A stretch of 64,000 nucleotides of DNA from VRUE01 sp036379955. GTDB taxonomy: Bacteria; Actinomycetota; Thermoleophilia; Solirubrobacterales; 70-9. The stretch spans positions 62,001 through 126,000 of the forward strand of contig DASVFR010000017.1 of NCBI GenBank assembly GCA_036379955.1. Reading direction: 5' to 3'. The position numbers and the translations under genes are program-made. The notes beneath the pieces were generated by a model. That model was not told the origin of the DNA, did no database searches, and saw only the letters and a program-made list of their open reading frames with translations. How positions within the stretch are numbered: the first letter of the stretch is position 1; the number at the start of each line of letters is the position of its first letter. Positions 1 to 7,992 of the stretch are shown here, in pieces.

Positions 1-4
1 TGAC

Positions 5-1333
5 ATGTCCGAGCTGCTTGCGCTTGGCGTCTCGCACAAGACCGCGCCGCTCGACCTGCGCGAGCGGCTCTCGCTGACCGAGGGCCGCGCCGTCGGCGCC
101 CTGCGCGAGCTGACCGAGGCCGCCGGCATCCACGAGGCGGCGGCGATCTCGACCTGCAACCGGACCGAGCTCTACCTCGTCGTCTCCGACCCGGTCGAGG
201 CCGAGTCGACCGCGCTCGGCGTCCTCACCCGCCAGGCCGAGATCCGCCCCACCGAGCTGCTCGGCCACCTCTACTCGCTGCGCTCGGGCGAGGCGGTGCG
301 CCACCTCTTCCGGGTCACGGCCGGGCTCGACTCGATGATCCTCGGCGAGGCCGAGATCCAGGGGCAGGTCAAGCGCGCCTACGAGCTGGCCCTGGTCGAG
401 GGTGGCACCGGCCCGATCCTCAACCGCCTCTTCCGCGGCGCCCTCGCCGCCGGCGGGCGGGCCCGCGAGGAGACCGGGATCAGCGAGAAGAACGTCTCGA
501 TCCCCTCGGTCGCGGTCGAGCTGGCGCGGCGCACGCTGGGCGATCTCAGCGACCGCCGCGTGCTGGTGATCGGTGCCGGTGAGACCGCCGAGCTGCTCGC
601 CCGCGCCTTGGTCAAGCGCGGCGTCGCCACCGTCTTCGTCGCCAATCGTCACTACGACCGGGCGATCGGCCTTGCCCAGCGCTTCGAGGGCAACGCGGTC
701 CGCTTCGAGGAGCTGCCCGAGCAGCTCGAGCGGGCCGACATCGTCGTCTCGGCGACCAACTCCCCGCACCACATAGTCGAGCGCGACGAGCTCGCGCAGG
801 TGATGGCGACCCGGGATGGGAAGCCGCTGCTCCTGGTCGACATCGCCGTGCCGCGCGACGTCGAGCCCGCCTGCCGTGAGATCGCCGGGGTCAGCCTGCA
901 CGACATCGACGACGTGCAGCAGATCGTCGAACGCAACGCGAGCGGTCGCGAGGCCGAGTCCCGACGGGCGGAGCTCCTGCTCGACGCCGAGCAGGACCGC
1001 TTCGAGCGCTGGCTCGCTTCGCTCGAGGTGGTGCCGACGATCGCGGCTCTGCGCGAGCGCGGCGACGTCGTCGTCGACCGGGTCCTGGCCGAGAACGAGG
1101 GACGCTGGGAGAGCCTCAGCGAGGCCGACCGCGAGCGGCTGCGCGCGATGGCGAAGGCGATCGCCTCCCGGCTTCTGCACGAGCCGACGCTGCGGATGAA
1201 GCGCTCCGCCGGCAGCGATGAGGCCTACCTCTACGTCAGCGCCTTGCGCGAGCTGTTCGGCCTCGACGCCGAGACCGAGCCGGAGGCGGAACGTGATAGC
1301 AACGTCACCGAGCTGCGGCGCAAATCTGTCTAG
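5..1333 (+). CDS. hemA: Glutamyl-tRNA reductase
   Basis: Reduces glutamyl-tRNA(Glu) to glutamate-1-semialdehyde with NADPH, the first committed step of C5-pathway tetrapyrrole synthesis in the cytoplasm. The 442-residue product has the expected length. The N-terminal catalytic domain carries the STCNRTELYL motif with the nucleophilic cysteine at residue 51, followed by LGEAEIQGQVK. The NADPH-binding Rossmann segment VLVIGAGETAELL lies near residue 186, and the C-terminal part is the dimerisation helix region. The ATG at position 5 directly follows TGA at 1-3, which may be the stop of an upstream gene lying outside the window. It leads a hemA-hemC-cobA/hemD group on the same strand. The family call is secure. 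Confidence 0.97.
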   Translation: MSELLALGVSHKTAPLDLRERLSLTEGRAVGALRELTEAAGIHEAAAISTCNRTELYLVVSDPVEAESTALGVLTRQAEIRPTELLGHLYSLRSGEAVRHLFRVTAGLDSMILGEAEIQGQVKRAYELALVEGGTGPILNRLFRGALAAGGRAREETGISEKNVSIPSVAVELARRTLGDLSDRRVLVIGAGETAELLARALVKRGVATVFVANRHYDRAIGLAQRFEGNAVRFEELPEQLERADIVVSATNSPHHIVERDELAQVMATRDGKPLLLVDIAVPRDVEPACREIAGVSLHDIDDVQQIVERNASGREAESRRAELLLDAEQDRFERWLASLEVVPTIAALRERGDVVVDRVLAENEGRWESLSEADRERLRAMAKAIASRLLHEPTLRMKRSAGSDEAYLYVSALRELFGLDAETEPEAERDSNVTELRRKSV

Positions 1334-1408
1334 GCACAGAATGGCCAAGCAGATCAAGGACGCACGGAGCGAAGCGTGCTCCGCACGTGAGCGACGGAGG
1401 ACGCCGAT

Positions 1409-2302
1409 ATGCGCAGTGCCATGCTGCGCCTAGCCACCCGTGGATCGGCGCTCGCGCTGGCGCAGGCGGGACAGGTAGCCGAGATGCTCGGCGGCGCCGA
1501 GCTGGTCGAGGTCTCCTCCGACGGAGAGATGGGCGACAAGGCCCGCTTCGTGCGCGGGGTCGAGCGGGCGCTGCTCGAGGGGGACGCCGACCTCGGCGTC
1601 CACTCGGCCAAGGACCTGCCGGGCGAGTTGACCGAGGGCCTGATGCTCGCCGCGGTGCCGCCGCGCGAGGACGCTCGCGACGCGTGGGTTGGGGTGGGCG
1701 CTTCTCTCGACGACGCGCCGGAGGGCGCCCGGGTCGGCACCGCGAGCTTGCGGCGACGGGCGCAACTGCTTGCCGCCCGTCCCGACCTCGAGGTGAGCGA
1801 GCTGCACGGCAACGTCGACACCCGCCTGCGCAAGCTCGCCGAGGAAGACCTGGACGCAATCGTGCTGGCGGTTGCCGGCTTGCGCCGGCTCGGCCGCGCG
1901 GAGGAGATCGCCTTCCCGATCCCGACCGAGGCGATGACCCCGGCCGCCGGCCAGGGCTCGCTGGTCCTTCAGGTCCGCGACGGAGACGAGGCGACGCTGG
2001 CGGCCGTCGAGCGCCTGATCGACCCGCCGGCGCTGCGCGAGCTGACGGCGGAGCGCGCCGTCGTCGCCCTGCTCGGAGCGACCTGCAACAGCCCGCTCGG
2101 CGTCCACGCGACGATCGACCTCGAGGGCGGCACGATGCGGCTCGACGCCTTCGTCGGCCTGCCCGACGGCAGCGAGTGGCTGCGCGACAGCATCGCGGGC
2201 GACTCGACCGAGCCCACCCTGCTCGGCGCCGAACTGGCCAAGCGCCTGCTGGCGACCGGCGCCCGCGACCTGCTCGACCGGGCGGAGGCCCTGGCCCCAT
2301 GA
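1409..2302 (+). CDS. hemC: Hydroxymethylbilane synthase (porphobilinogen deaminase)
   Basis: Polymerises four porphobilinogen units into hydroxymethylbilane. The 297-residue protein begins with the family motif LRLATRGSALALAQ, has the substrate-binding segment HSAKDLPGEL, and carries the dipyrromethane-cofactor cysteine in LLGATCNSPLG at about residue 226. The start ATG is preceded by GGAGGA at 1395-1400, a good ribosome binding site; an in-frame ATG four codons later is a weaker alternative. It sits 75 bp after hemA and 67 bp before the cobA/hemD fusion, so the three probably form one heme/siroheme operon. No hemB or hemL is seen in the window. Confidence 0.97.
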   Translation: MRSAMLRLATRGSALALAQAGQVAEMLGGAELVEVSSDGEMGDKARFVRGVERALLEGDADLGVHSAKDLPGELTEGLMLAAVPPREDARDAWVGVGASLDDAPEGARVGTASLRRRAQLLAARPDLEVSELHGNVDTRLRKLAEEDLDAIVLAVAGLRRLGRAEEIAFPIPTEAMTPAAGQGSLVLQVRDGDEATLAAVERLIDPPALRELTAERAVVALLGATCNSPLGVHATIDLEGGTMRLDAFVGLPDGSEWLRDSIAGDSTEPTLLGAELAKRLLATGARDLLDRAEALAP

Positions 2303-2305
2303 CCG

Positions 2306-2350
2306 TTCCGGTGCGCTTTATGTGGTCATATGCCGTAAAAGGCGCACCGG
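2306..2350. repeat. Decayed copy of the 24468 palindrome between hemC and cobA/hemD
   Basis: Positions 2306-2330 match 24468-24492 exactly over 25 nt (TTCCGGTGCGC...). The right side, 2342-2350, still pairs with 2308-2316 over 9 bp, while the middle has diverged. It begins just after the hemC stop. Confidence 0.7.
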
Positions 2351-2369
2351 AGCGAGGAGGCGCAGAGCG

Positions 2370-3983
2370 GTGAGTGCGCGAAGCGGGGTCGTGTACCTGG
2401 TGGGCGCCGGACCCGGGGACCCGGGCCTGATGACGGCCCGCGCGCTTGAGCTGATCTCTACCGCCGACGCGATCTTCCACGACCGCCTGATCCCCCCCGG
2501 GGCGCTCGACGGCGCCCGCGCGGACGCCGAGCTCGCCTACGTCGGCAAGGCCCCCCCGGACGTGCCGTCGATTACCCACCCATACGGTGGCACAACTCAC
2601 GGCACGTCCCACGGCACGTCCGTGGGGCAGGGGGAGATTCACGAGAAGCTGATCGAGGCGGCGCGGGCCGGGAAAAGCGTCGTGCGGCTGAAGGGAGGCG
2701 ACCCGTTCGTCTTCGGCCGCGGCGGCGAGGAGGGGGAAGCGCTGCGCGCCGCGGGGATCGAGTTCGAGGTCGTGCCGGGGGTGACGGCCGGCGTCGCCGC
2801 CAGCGCCTACGCCGGCATTCCCGTCACCCACCGCGACGACGCCTCGGCGGTCGCCTTCGTCACCGGCCACGAGGATCCGGAGAAGGAGGTGAGCGCCATC
2901 GACTGGGAGGCGCTGGCGCGCTTCCCCGGCACGCTCGTCTTCTACATGGGCGTGAAGCGGCTCGCCGCCAACGCGGCGGCCCTGATCGCGGCCGGCCGCG
3001 ATGCGGACGAGCCGGCCGCGGCTGTCGAATGCGGCACGATGGACGGCCAGCGCACCGTCGTCGCCACGCTTGGCACGCTGGCCGAGGCGGTCGAGCGGGA
3101 GGGGGTGAAGGCGCCGGCGCTGATCGTCGTCGGCTCGGTGGTAAGCCGACGGGAGGAGCTGGCCTGGCTCGAGCGACGACCGCTGCACGGCCGGCGCGTC
3201 GTCGTCACCCGGGCGCGAGCACAGGCGAGCGGGCTCGCCGCGACGCTGCGCGGGCTGGGCGCCGGCGTCGTCGAGCTGCCGGCGATCCGGATCGAGCCGC
3301 GGATCGAGAGTGACGAGGTCCGGGAGGTCGTCGAACGCATTGGCGAGTACTCGCTGATCTGCGTGACGAGCCCGAACGGGGCACACCTGTTGTTCGAGGC
3401 GCTAGAGGCGGCGGGACTGGACGCACGGGCGCTGGGTGGAACGAAAAAGCAGCAGGTAGGGGAGGGGGGGAGGAGCGCCAACGAAGTCTGCACCACCGTG
3501 GCGGCGATCGGTCCTGGCACGGCGCGAGCGCTACGTGAGCATGGCATCAAGGCTGATGTCGTTCCAGAGCGTTTCGTGGCCGAGGCGCTGGTCGAAGCCC
3601 TCGGCGACATCGAGGTCGCCGGCAAGAAGGTCCTCGTCGCCCGTGCCGCCGAGGCCCGCGACGTCCTCCCCGACGCCCTGCGCGACCGTGGCGCCGAGGT
3701 CGACGTCGTCCCGCTCTACGAAACCGTGCGCGAGACGCCGGATGAGGCAGCGATCGAAGCGGCCCAAGAGGCCGACTACGTCACCTTCACCTCCTCCTCG
3801 ACCGTGCGCAACCTGGTCGAGGCCCTCGGCGACCGCTTTCCCACGGACGCCCGCATCGTCTCTATTGGCCCGGTCACAAGCGAGGCGGCACGCGCCGCTG
3901 GCCTCGAGGTCCACGTCGAAGCCGAGTGCCACGACATAGACGGCCTCGTAACCGCTCTCCTAGGCGACGCCGCCAACCGCTGA
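2370..3983 (+). CDS. cobA/hemD: Fused uroporphyrinogen-III C-methyltransferase / uroporphyrinogen-III synthase
   Basis: A two-domain protein of about 537 residues. The N-terminal SUMT domain (SAM-dependent methylation toward precorrin-2 and siroheme) shows LVGAGPGDPGLMTARAL, VVRLKGGDPFVFGRGGEEG and VVPGVTAGVAASAYAGIP. The C-terminal HemD domain starts near residue 275 (GRRVVVTRARAQASGL) and cyclises hydroxymethylbilane. This fusion is common in actinobacteria. I chose the GTG at 2370 because GAGGAGG at 2354-2360 is well placed; an upstream ATG at 2322 lies inside a palindrome and has no SD. Two stretches look inserted relative to the families: residues about 63-84, which contain an inverted repeat, and a Lys/Gln/Gly-rich stretch near residues 355-375 in HemD. 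Confidence 0.93.
   Translation: MSARSGVVYLVGAGPGDPGLMTARALELISTADAIFHDRLIPPGALDGARADAELAYVGKAPPDVPSITHPYGGTTHGTSHGTSVGQGEIHEKLIEAARAGKSVVRLKGGDPFVFGRGGEEGEALRAAGIEFEVVPGVTAGVAASAYAGIPVTHRDDASAVAFVTGHEDPEKEVSAIDWEALARFPGTLVFYMGVKRLAANAAALIAAGRDADEPAAAVECGTMDGQRTVVATLGTLAEAVEREGVKAPALIVVGSVVSRREELAWLERRPLHGRRVVVTRARAQASGLAATLRGLGAGVVELPAIRIEPRIESDEVREVVERIGEYSLICVTSPNGAHLLFEALEAAGLDARALGGTKKQQVGEGGRSANEVCTTVAAIGPGTARALREHGIKADVVPERFVAEALVEALGDIEVAGKKVLVARAAEARDVLPDALRDRGAEVDVVPLYETVRETPDEAAIEAAQEADYVTFTSSSTVRNLVEALGDRFPTDARIVSIGPVTSEAARAAGLEVHVEAECHDIDGLVTALLGDAANR
2558..2621. repeat. Inverted plus direct repeat inside cobA
   Basis: An 11-bp arm at 2558-2568 is complementary to two successive direct copies at 2599-2609 and 2611-2621. 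The stretch is translated in frame and sits in a loop that is much shorter in other SUMT enzymes. Confidence 0.65.
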
Positions 3984-4030
3984 CTTCGTCTTTTGTTCCG
4001 CTATCCGGAACTAAGTACAAACTCACGCCG

Positions 4031-4795
4031 ATGAGCGTGAGCTTTGGGGCGCCGCACCGGCACTACGCCGTCACCGACTCGACCAACGAGCGGGCGCGGG
4101 AGCTGGTCGAGGCCGGAGCGCCCGGCGGCACGGTCGTCACCGCCCGCGAACAGACCGCTGGCCGCGGGCGGCGCGGCCGCGTCTGGACCGCGCCGGAAGG
4201 CAAGGCGCTCCTCTATTCCGCCGTTCTGCGCCCCCTGGACGAGCGCCACCTACTCCTCCCCCTCTCCGTCCCGCTCGCCGTCTGCGCCGCGGCCGAGGAG
4301 CTGTGCCCCGGCATCGAGTGCCAGGTCAAGTGGCCCAACGACATCTGGCTCGAAGAACGCAAGCTCTCAGGAATCCTGATCGAGGCTCGCCCCCAGGACG
4401 GCTGGGCCGTGATCGGCATCGGTCTGAACCTCTCAATCGAGCCACACGAGTTCCCCGAGGACCTCCGTCAACCGGCGATCTCACTCTTCGGCGACGCGAG
4501 GGGGACTCGGGGGGGGTCCCGGCGGAGCCTCCCCGCTGTCGCTCCGCCGGGACCCCCCCCGAGTCCCTCCACCGCGAAAGTCCTAAGTCGCCACCTAGAC
4601 CGCTGGGCCTCGGCCGACCCCGACGAGATCCTCAGCGAGTTCCGCCGCCGCGACGGCCTGCGCGGGCGCGAGGTCAGCTGGGAGGACGGTTCAGGAGTCG
4701 CCGACGGAATCGACGACCGCGGCAACCTCGTCGTCGTCGTCCCCTCCGGCGACCGCGTCAGCCTCGGCGCCGGCGAGGTCCAGCTTCGCATCTGA
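4031..4795 (+). CDS. birA: Biotin--[acetyl-CoA-carboxylase] ligase, short type without HTH
   Basis: Activates biotin with ATP and attaches it to the biotin carrier domain of carboxylases. The 254-residue product has the biotinyl-AMP loop TAGRGRRGRVW, the core KWPNDIWLEERKLSGILIE and GIGLNLSI, and a C-terminal barrel-like end. There is no N-terminal HTH domain, so it is a ligase but probably not a repressor. The ATG at 4031 is the first in register with conserved sequence; the longer upstream reading would overlap hemD with arginine-rich nonsense. Residues about 157-180 (Gly/Arg/Ser then Pro-rich) are encoded by a perfect palindrome with 27-bp arms at 4502-4567 and look like an in-frame insertion. 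The last 105 bp overlap the opposing helicase gene. Confidence 0.92.
   Translation: MSVSFGAPHRHYAVTDSTNERARELVEAGAPGGTVVTAREQTAGRGRRGRVWTAPEGKALLYSAVLRPLDERHLLLPLSVPLAVCAAAEELCPGIECQVKWPNDIWLEERKLSGILIEARPQDGWAVIGIGLNLSIEPHEFPEDLRQPAISLFGDARGTRGGSRRSLPAVAPPGPPPSPSTAKVLSRHLDRWASADPDEILSEFRRRDGLRGREVSWEDGSGVADGIDDRGNLVVVVPSGDRVSLGAGEVQLRI
4502..4567. repeat. Perfect palindrome (27-bp arms) inside birA
   Basis: Left arm 4502-4528, loop 4529-4540 and right arm 4541-4567 are exact reverse complements over 27 bp, including runs of eight G and eight C. The whole structure is translated in frame within birA, between the conserved QPAISLFGD region and the STAKVLSRHLDRW region, where other BirA proteins have a short connection. 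No second copy of this sequence was noticed in the window. Confidence 0.9.
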
Positions 4796-7246
4796 GCTCT
4801 CCTCGAGCTCGGCGGTCGTCGCCGCATCCGCCTCCGCGCCGTTGCCAGCCGCGACCTTCGTGCCCTCGGCGTCCCGCTTCTGGCCCCGCCGCTTGCTCGG
4901 CCGCTTGCGGCGCTTGCCTTTGGGGAAGTTGCGCAGCAGCTCGCGGGCGACGGCGGAGGGCTTGCGAGCCATCCGCATCCGCGCCCCGCGCAGCACCTCT
5001 TCGCCCTCGGGGGTGTGCGAGACGGAGGCGGCGAGCAGCGCGACCGCCAGGCGCCGGTCCTGTTTGCGGGAAGCGTGGACGAGACGGCGCGCGTTGCGGC
5101 CGTGGGCGCGGCCGGAGGAGTTGACCAGGAGCCCGAGCAGGCGCTTGGTCTCCGGCCAGCGCTGCACGGCGTACTCTTCGTGCAGCTCGCGCGTGTAGGA
5201 GGCCAGTCGCCAGACCCACGCCTGAGCCTGGTCGCGGCGGCCGATCCGCTTGTCGATCAGCGCCTGCAGCAAGGTCTTCGTTCCGGCGCGCTTGTCGTCG
5301 CGGGTCCAGGTGCCGACGATGTCGATCGCGTCGTCGAAGGCCTCCGGGTCGCCGAGGTCGGCGATCTCGCTCAGCGCCTTCAATTTCAGCTGCGAGTTGC
5401 GGTTGCGCTGCACGCAGGTGAGCAGGAAGCGGCGCTTGAGGTCGGGTGAGCGCGAGCCTTGCAGGATCGCCCGCGCCTTGCGCCAGCCCTGCGGGTTGAC
5501 CCGCGCCCCGGCCAGCGCCGCCCAGGCGTGCTGCTCGGGGTAGTCGAGATTGTCGACCGCGATCCGCCAGAGCTCGCGTTCGAGCACCTGCATGCGCCGT
5601 TCCTCGTTGTCGGAGACCGGCACGATCCGCCGCTCGACGCGGATGCGCCGGCCGCGTGAGCGCCGCACCGGGCCGATCACGATCGCCCCGCCGCGGTAGA
5701 CGTCGCGGTTGAGCAGGCTATGCAGGGTGACGATCGTCTCGTCGTGGGTGGTCGCCGGGTGGACGAAGTCGATCACCAGGCCCGCCTCCTTGCCCGGCGC
5801 CCGGCGGGTCACGCGCCCGACCCGCTGCTGGTAGATGCGCCGCGAGGCGGTCGGCGCGAGGTGCATGCAGAGCGTCGCCCGCGGCGAGTTCCAGCCCTCG
5901 GCGAGCAGCATCGCGTTGCAGAGCACGTCGACCTCGCCGCGCTCGAAGGCGGCAAGGATCTCAGCCAGTTCGCGCTTCGGCGTCTCGCCGGAGACGGCGC
6001 GCGCCGCGACGCCGGCGTTCTGCAGCGCCTTCGCCACGTTCTTCGCGTGCTGCACGCCGGCCGTGTAGAGGACGCCGGCCATGCCGTCGAAGCGCGTCTT
6101 GTAGAGATCGGCGATCGCCACGTTGAAGGGCTCCTGGTCGAGCAGCGCGGCCAGCTCCTCCTGGTCGAAGTCCTGGTCGACCTCGCCTTTGCGCAGCGGC
6201 ACCTTGGCGATCGTCCGCACCCCCGGGCCGGGCGGGATGCGCATGCAGCGCAGCGGCGAGATCACGCCGCGGCGGGCGGCCTGGATCAGGTCGAAGCGCG
6301 AGGTCTGGGTGGGGAAGAGGTCGGCGACGTGGCGGGCGATCAGCGCCCCGGTCGCGGTCATGCCGATGAAGACTGGGCCGGTCCAGGCGCGGATGCAGGC
6401 GCTGGTCTTCTCGCCCAGCGCGGTGTGCGCCTCGTCGCAGATCACGATCGAGTAGGCGTCGGAGATCTTCTTGTGGTTGCGCACGAACCACTGGTAGGTC
6501 TCGACCGTGACCGGGCCGTCGGGATCGTCGCGGTCGCCGAGCAGCGGCGGGCGCAGGCGCTCCTTGTAACCGCGGTCGGAGATCTCGCCGATGAACTGGT
6601 CGACGAGGTTGCGGCGGTGGGTGAGGATCAGCACGCCGCCGGTGCGGGTGGCGTCGATGAAGCCGACCGCGGCGACGGTCTTGCCGGCGCCGGTCGCGTG
6701 CTCGAACCAGAAGCGCCGCTCGGCGCCCGGGTCCTCGGGAGCCTCCTCGATCGTCTCCTCGTCGTCCTCGGCCGGCTGCTCCTCCCAGTCCTGCGGCTCC
6801 TCGTCGGGGGCGAGCTCCTCCTCGTCCTCGCCGTCGGCCCCGCCGCCGGCCGGTTCCCCCTTCGCGGCTCCGCCGCCGGCGGCACCGTTCTCGGCCGCGG
6901 TCTGCTGCTCGGCCATCAGCTCGGTCAGCGTCCCGGAGAGCGCGTCGACCTGGTGCGGGTTCAGCTCCGCCCCGTCGCGCAGCTTCGGCGGCTCCTCGGC
7001 GAGCAGCCGCTCCAGGCCGAGCAGCAGCGAGAAGTCCTGGCGCCACTGGATCGAGGGGTTCTCGGCCCCTTCGTCGAGCTCCCGCAGAGCGCGGTCGAGA
7101 GCGCTGCGCCGTGCCGTGCCCGGCGCCAGCGCCTCCGGCCCCTCGCCGTCGAGCAGGAAGGGCTCGCGGGCGAACTCCGCTGCCCGCTCGATGTCGTCAC
7201 TCGATGGAACTGCCGCTTGCGCGGCAACTTCGGTGGTCTTGGCCAT
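4691..7246 (-). CDS. SF2 DEAD/DEAH-box helicase with C-terminal repeat-like region
   Basis: An 851-residue superfamily-2 helicase. A conserved LNPHQ segment lies near residue 95. Walker A is GAGKT at 186-190, motif II is DEAH at 271-274, motif III is TAT near 297-299, and motif VI is QRVGRVTR at 474-481. Between LNPHQ and Walker A sits about 60 residues of Gly/Ala then Glu/Asp-rich low-complexity sequence (112-172), an unusual break in the first RecA domain. Residues about 560-780 are helical and repeat-like, and the tail is Lys/Arg-rich then acidic. The substrate is unknown. The gene is tail-to-tail with birA and overlaps it by 105 bp. Its start faces the TlpA-like gene across a 157-bp divergent gap. 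Confidence 0.85.
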   Translation of the reverse strand: MAKTTEVAAQAAVPSSDDIERAAEFAREPFLLDGEGPEALAPGTARRSALDRALRELDEGAENPSIQWRQDFSLLLGLERLLAEEPPKLRDGAELNPHQVDALSGTLTELMAEQQTAAENGAAGGGAAKGEPAGGGADGEDEEELAPDEEPQDWEEQPAEDDEETIEEAPEDPGAERRFWFEHATGAGKTVAAVGFIDATRTGGVLILTHRRNLVDQFIGEISDRGYKERLRPPLLGDRDDPDGPVTVETYQWFVRNHKKISDAYSIVICDEAHTALGEKTSACIRAWTGPVFIGMTATGALIARHVADLFPTQTSRFDLIQAARRGVISPLRCMRIPPGPGVRTIAKVPLRKGEVDQDFDQEELAALLDQEPFNVAIADLYKTRFDGMAGVLYTAGVQHAKNVAKALQNAGVAARAVSGETPKRELAEILAAFERGEVDVLCNAMLLAEGWNSPRATLCMHLAPTASRRIYQQRVGRVTRRAPGKEAGLVIDFVHPATTHDETIVTLHSLLNRDVYRGGAIVIGPVRRSRGRRIRVERRIVPVSDNEERRMQVLERELWRIAVDNLDYPEQHAWAALAGARVNPQGWRKARAILQGSRSPDLKRRFLLTCVQRNRNSQLKLKALSEIADLGDPEAFDDAIDIVGTWTRDDKRAGTKTLLQALIDKRIGRRDQAQAWVWRLASYTRELHEEYAVQRWPETKRLLGLLVNSSGRAHGRNARRLVHASRKQDRRLAVALLAASVSHTPEGEEVLRGARMRMARKPSAVARELLRNFPKGKRRKRPSKRRGQKRDAEGTKVAAGNGAEADAATTAELEESSDAKLDLAGAEADAVAGGDDDDEVAAVVDSVGDS

Positions 7247-7403
7247 GAAGGCTTTCGGTTTCGTGCCCGCCGCACTCCAACTCGTGGGCGGAGAACTGGT
7301 GCGAGGATGCCGGGAGACGCGTGCGCTTCCCCTGGCGCTCTCAGCGGTTTACGTCGCAAACGCGAACCGTACGCTGCGTATTGTAGTCAAGGATTTGGTG
7401 AAT

Positions 7404-7985
7404 TTGGGACGACACCTCGTATTCGCGGTCGCGGCGGTCGCGGCGGTCGCCCTCGCGGCCGGCGGATGTGGCTCCTCTCAGGCCGGCGACTACGGCGGCC
7501 AGCACCCCGACTACGCCAAGGCGCTGGCCGGTTCGCAAGCGCCGCTGGCCGCACTGCACAGGCAGGCCAATCAGCTGCTGCCAGGGGGCCTCGACGGCTA
7601 CGAAGCGCGCCTCGCGGCGCTCGACGGATACCCGGCCGTGGTCAACGTCTGGGCCTCGTGGTGCGGCCCCTGCCGGTTCGAGTTCCCCCTCTTCCAGCAG
7701 GCGTCCGCCAAGTTCGGCAAGCGGGTCGCCTTCCTCGGCGTCGATAACAAGGACTCCGAAGACGCGGCAAAGACCTTCCTCGAAGAGGCGCCGGTGTCCT
7801 ACCCGAGCTACACCGACCCGAGCTCGGACATCGCCGACGAGCTCGGCGCCAGCCGCGGCCTTCCCGACACTGCCTTCTACAACCGCAAGGGAGAGCTCAC
7901 TTACCTAAAACAGGGCCCCTACTCCGACCTGGCCTCTCTGCACACCGACGTAAACCGCTACGCGCTGGGCGAAGACGGCGGATAA
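7404..7985 (+). CDS. TlpA/ResA-type thioredoxin-like lipoprotein
   Basis: A probable exported thiol-disulfide protein of about 193 residues. A hydrophobic N-terminal segment ends in LAAGGC, a somewhat weak lipobox with the candidate lipidated cysteine at residue 22. The thioredoxin fold follows, with the active site WASWCGPC (cysteines 87 and 90). The resolving region GLPDTAFYNRKGEL contains the cis-Pro-like segment seen in TlpA proteins. The TTG at 7404 is chosen because AAGGA at 7390-7394 is 9 nt upstream; a GTG at 7398 is possible. No ATG is available. It lies 7 bp before the NfeD gene and may be co-transcribed with it. Confidence 0.82.
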   Translation: MGRHLVFAVAAVAAVALAAGGCGSSQAGDYGGQHPDYAKALAGSQAPLAALHRQANQLLPGGLDGYEARLAALDGYPAVVNVWASWCGPCRFEFPLFQQASAKFGKRVAFLGVDNKDSEDAAKTFLEEAPVSYPSYTDPSSDIADELGASRGLPDTAFYNRKGELTYLKQGPYSDLASLHTDVNRYALGEDGG

Positions 7986-7992
7986 TCGGGGC

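Noticed and set aside
1366..1391. Small hairpin between hemA and hemC as a terminator
   Set aside because: Only about 6-bp arms, no T-run, and hemC follows closely with a good ribosome site, so operon read-through is more likely.
1305..3386. Long minus-strand open frame antisense to hemC and cobA/hemD
   Set aside because: Arg/Ala/Gly-rich composition without motifs; a typical high-GC shadow of the real genes.
3994..4013. Short hairpin between hemD and birA as a terminator
   Set aside because: 6-bp arms around GTTCCG/CGGAAC without a T-run after it; too weak to call.
5720..7747. Plus-strand open frame of 675 codons antisense to the helicase
   Set aside because: No family motif and a repetitive Asp/Gly/Arg/Leu mix; the helicase on the other strand has all its SF2 motifs.
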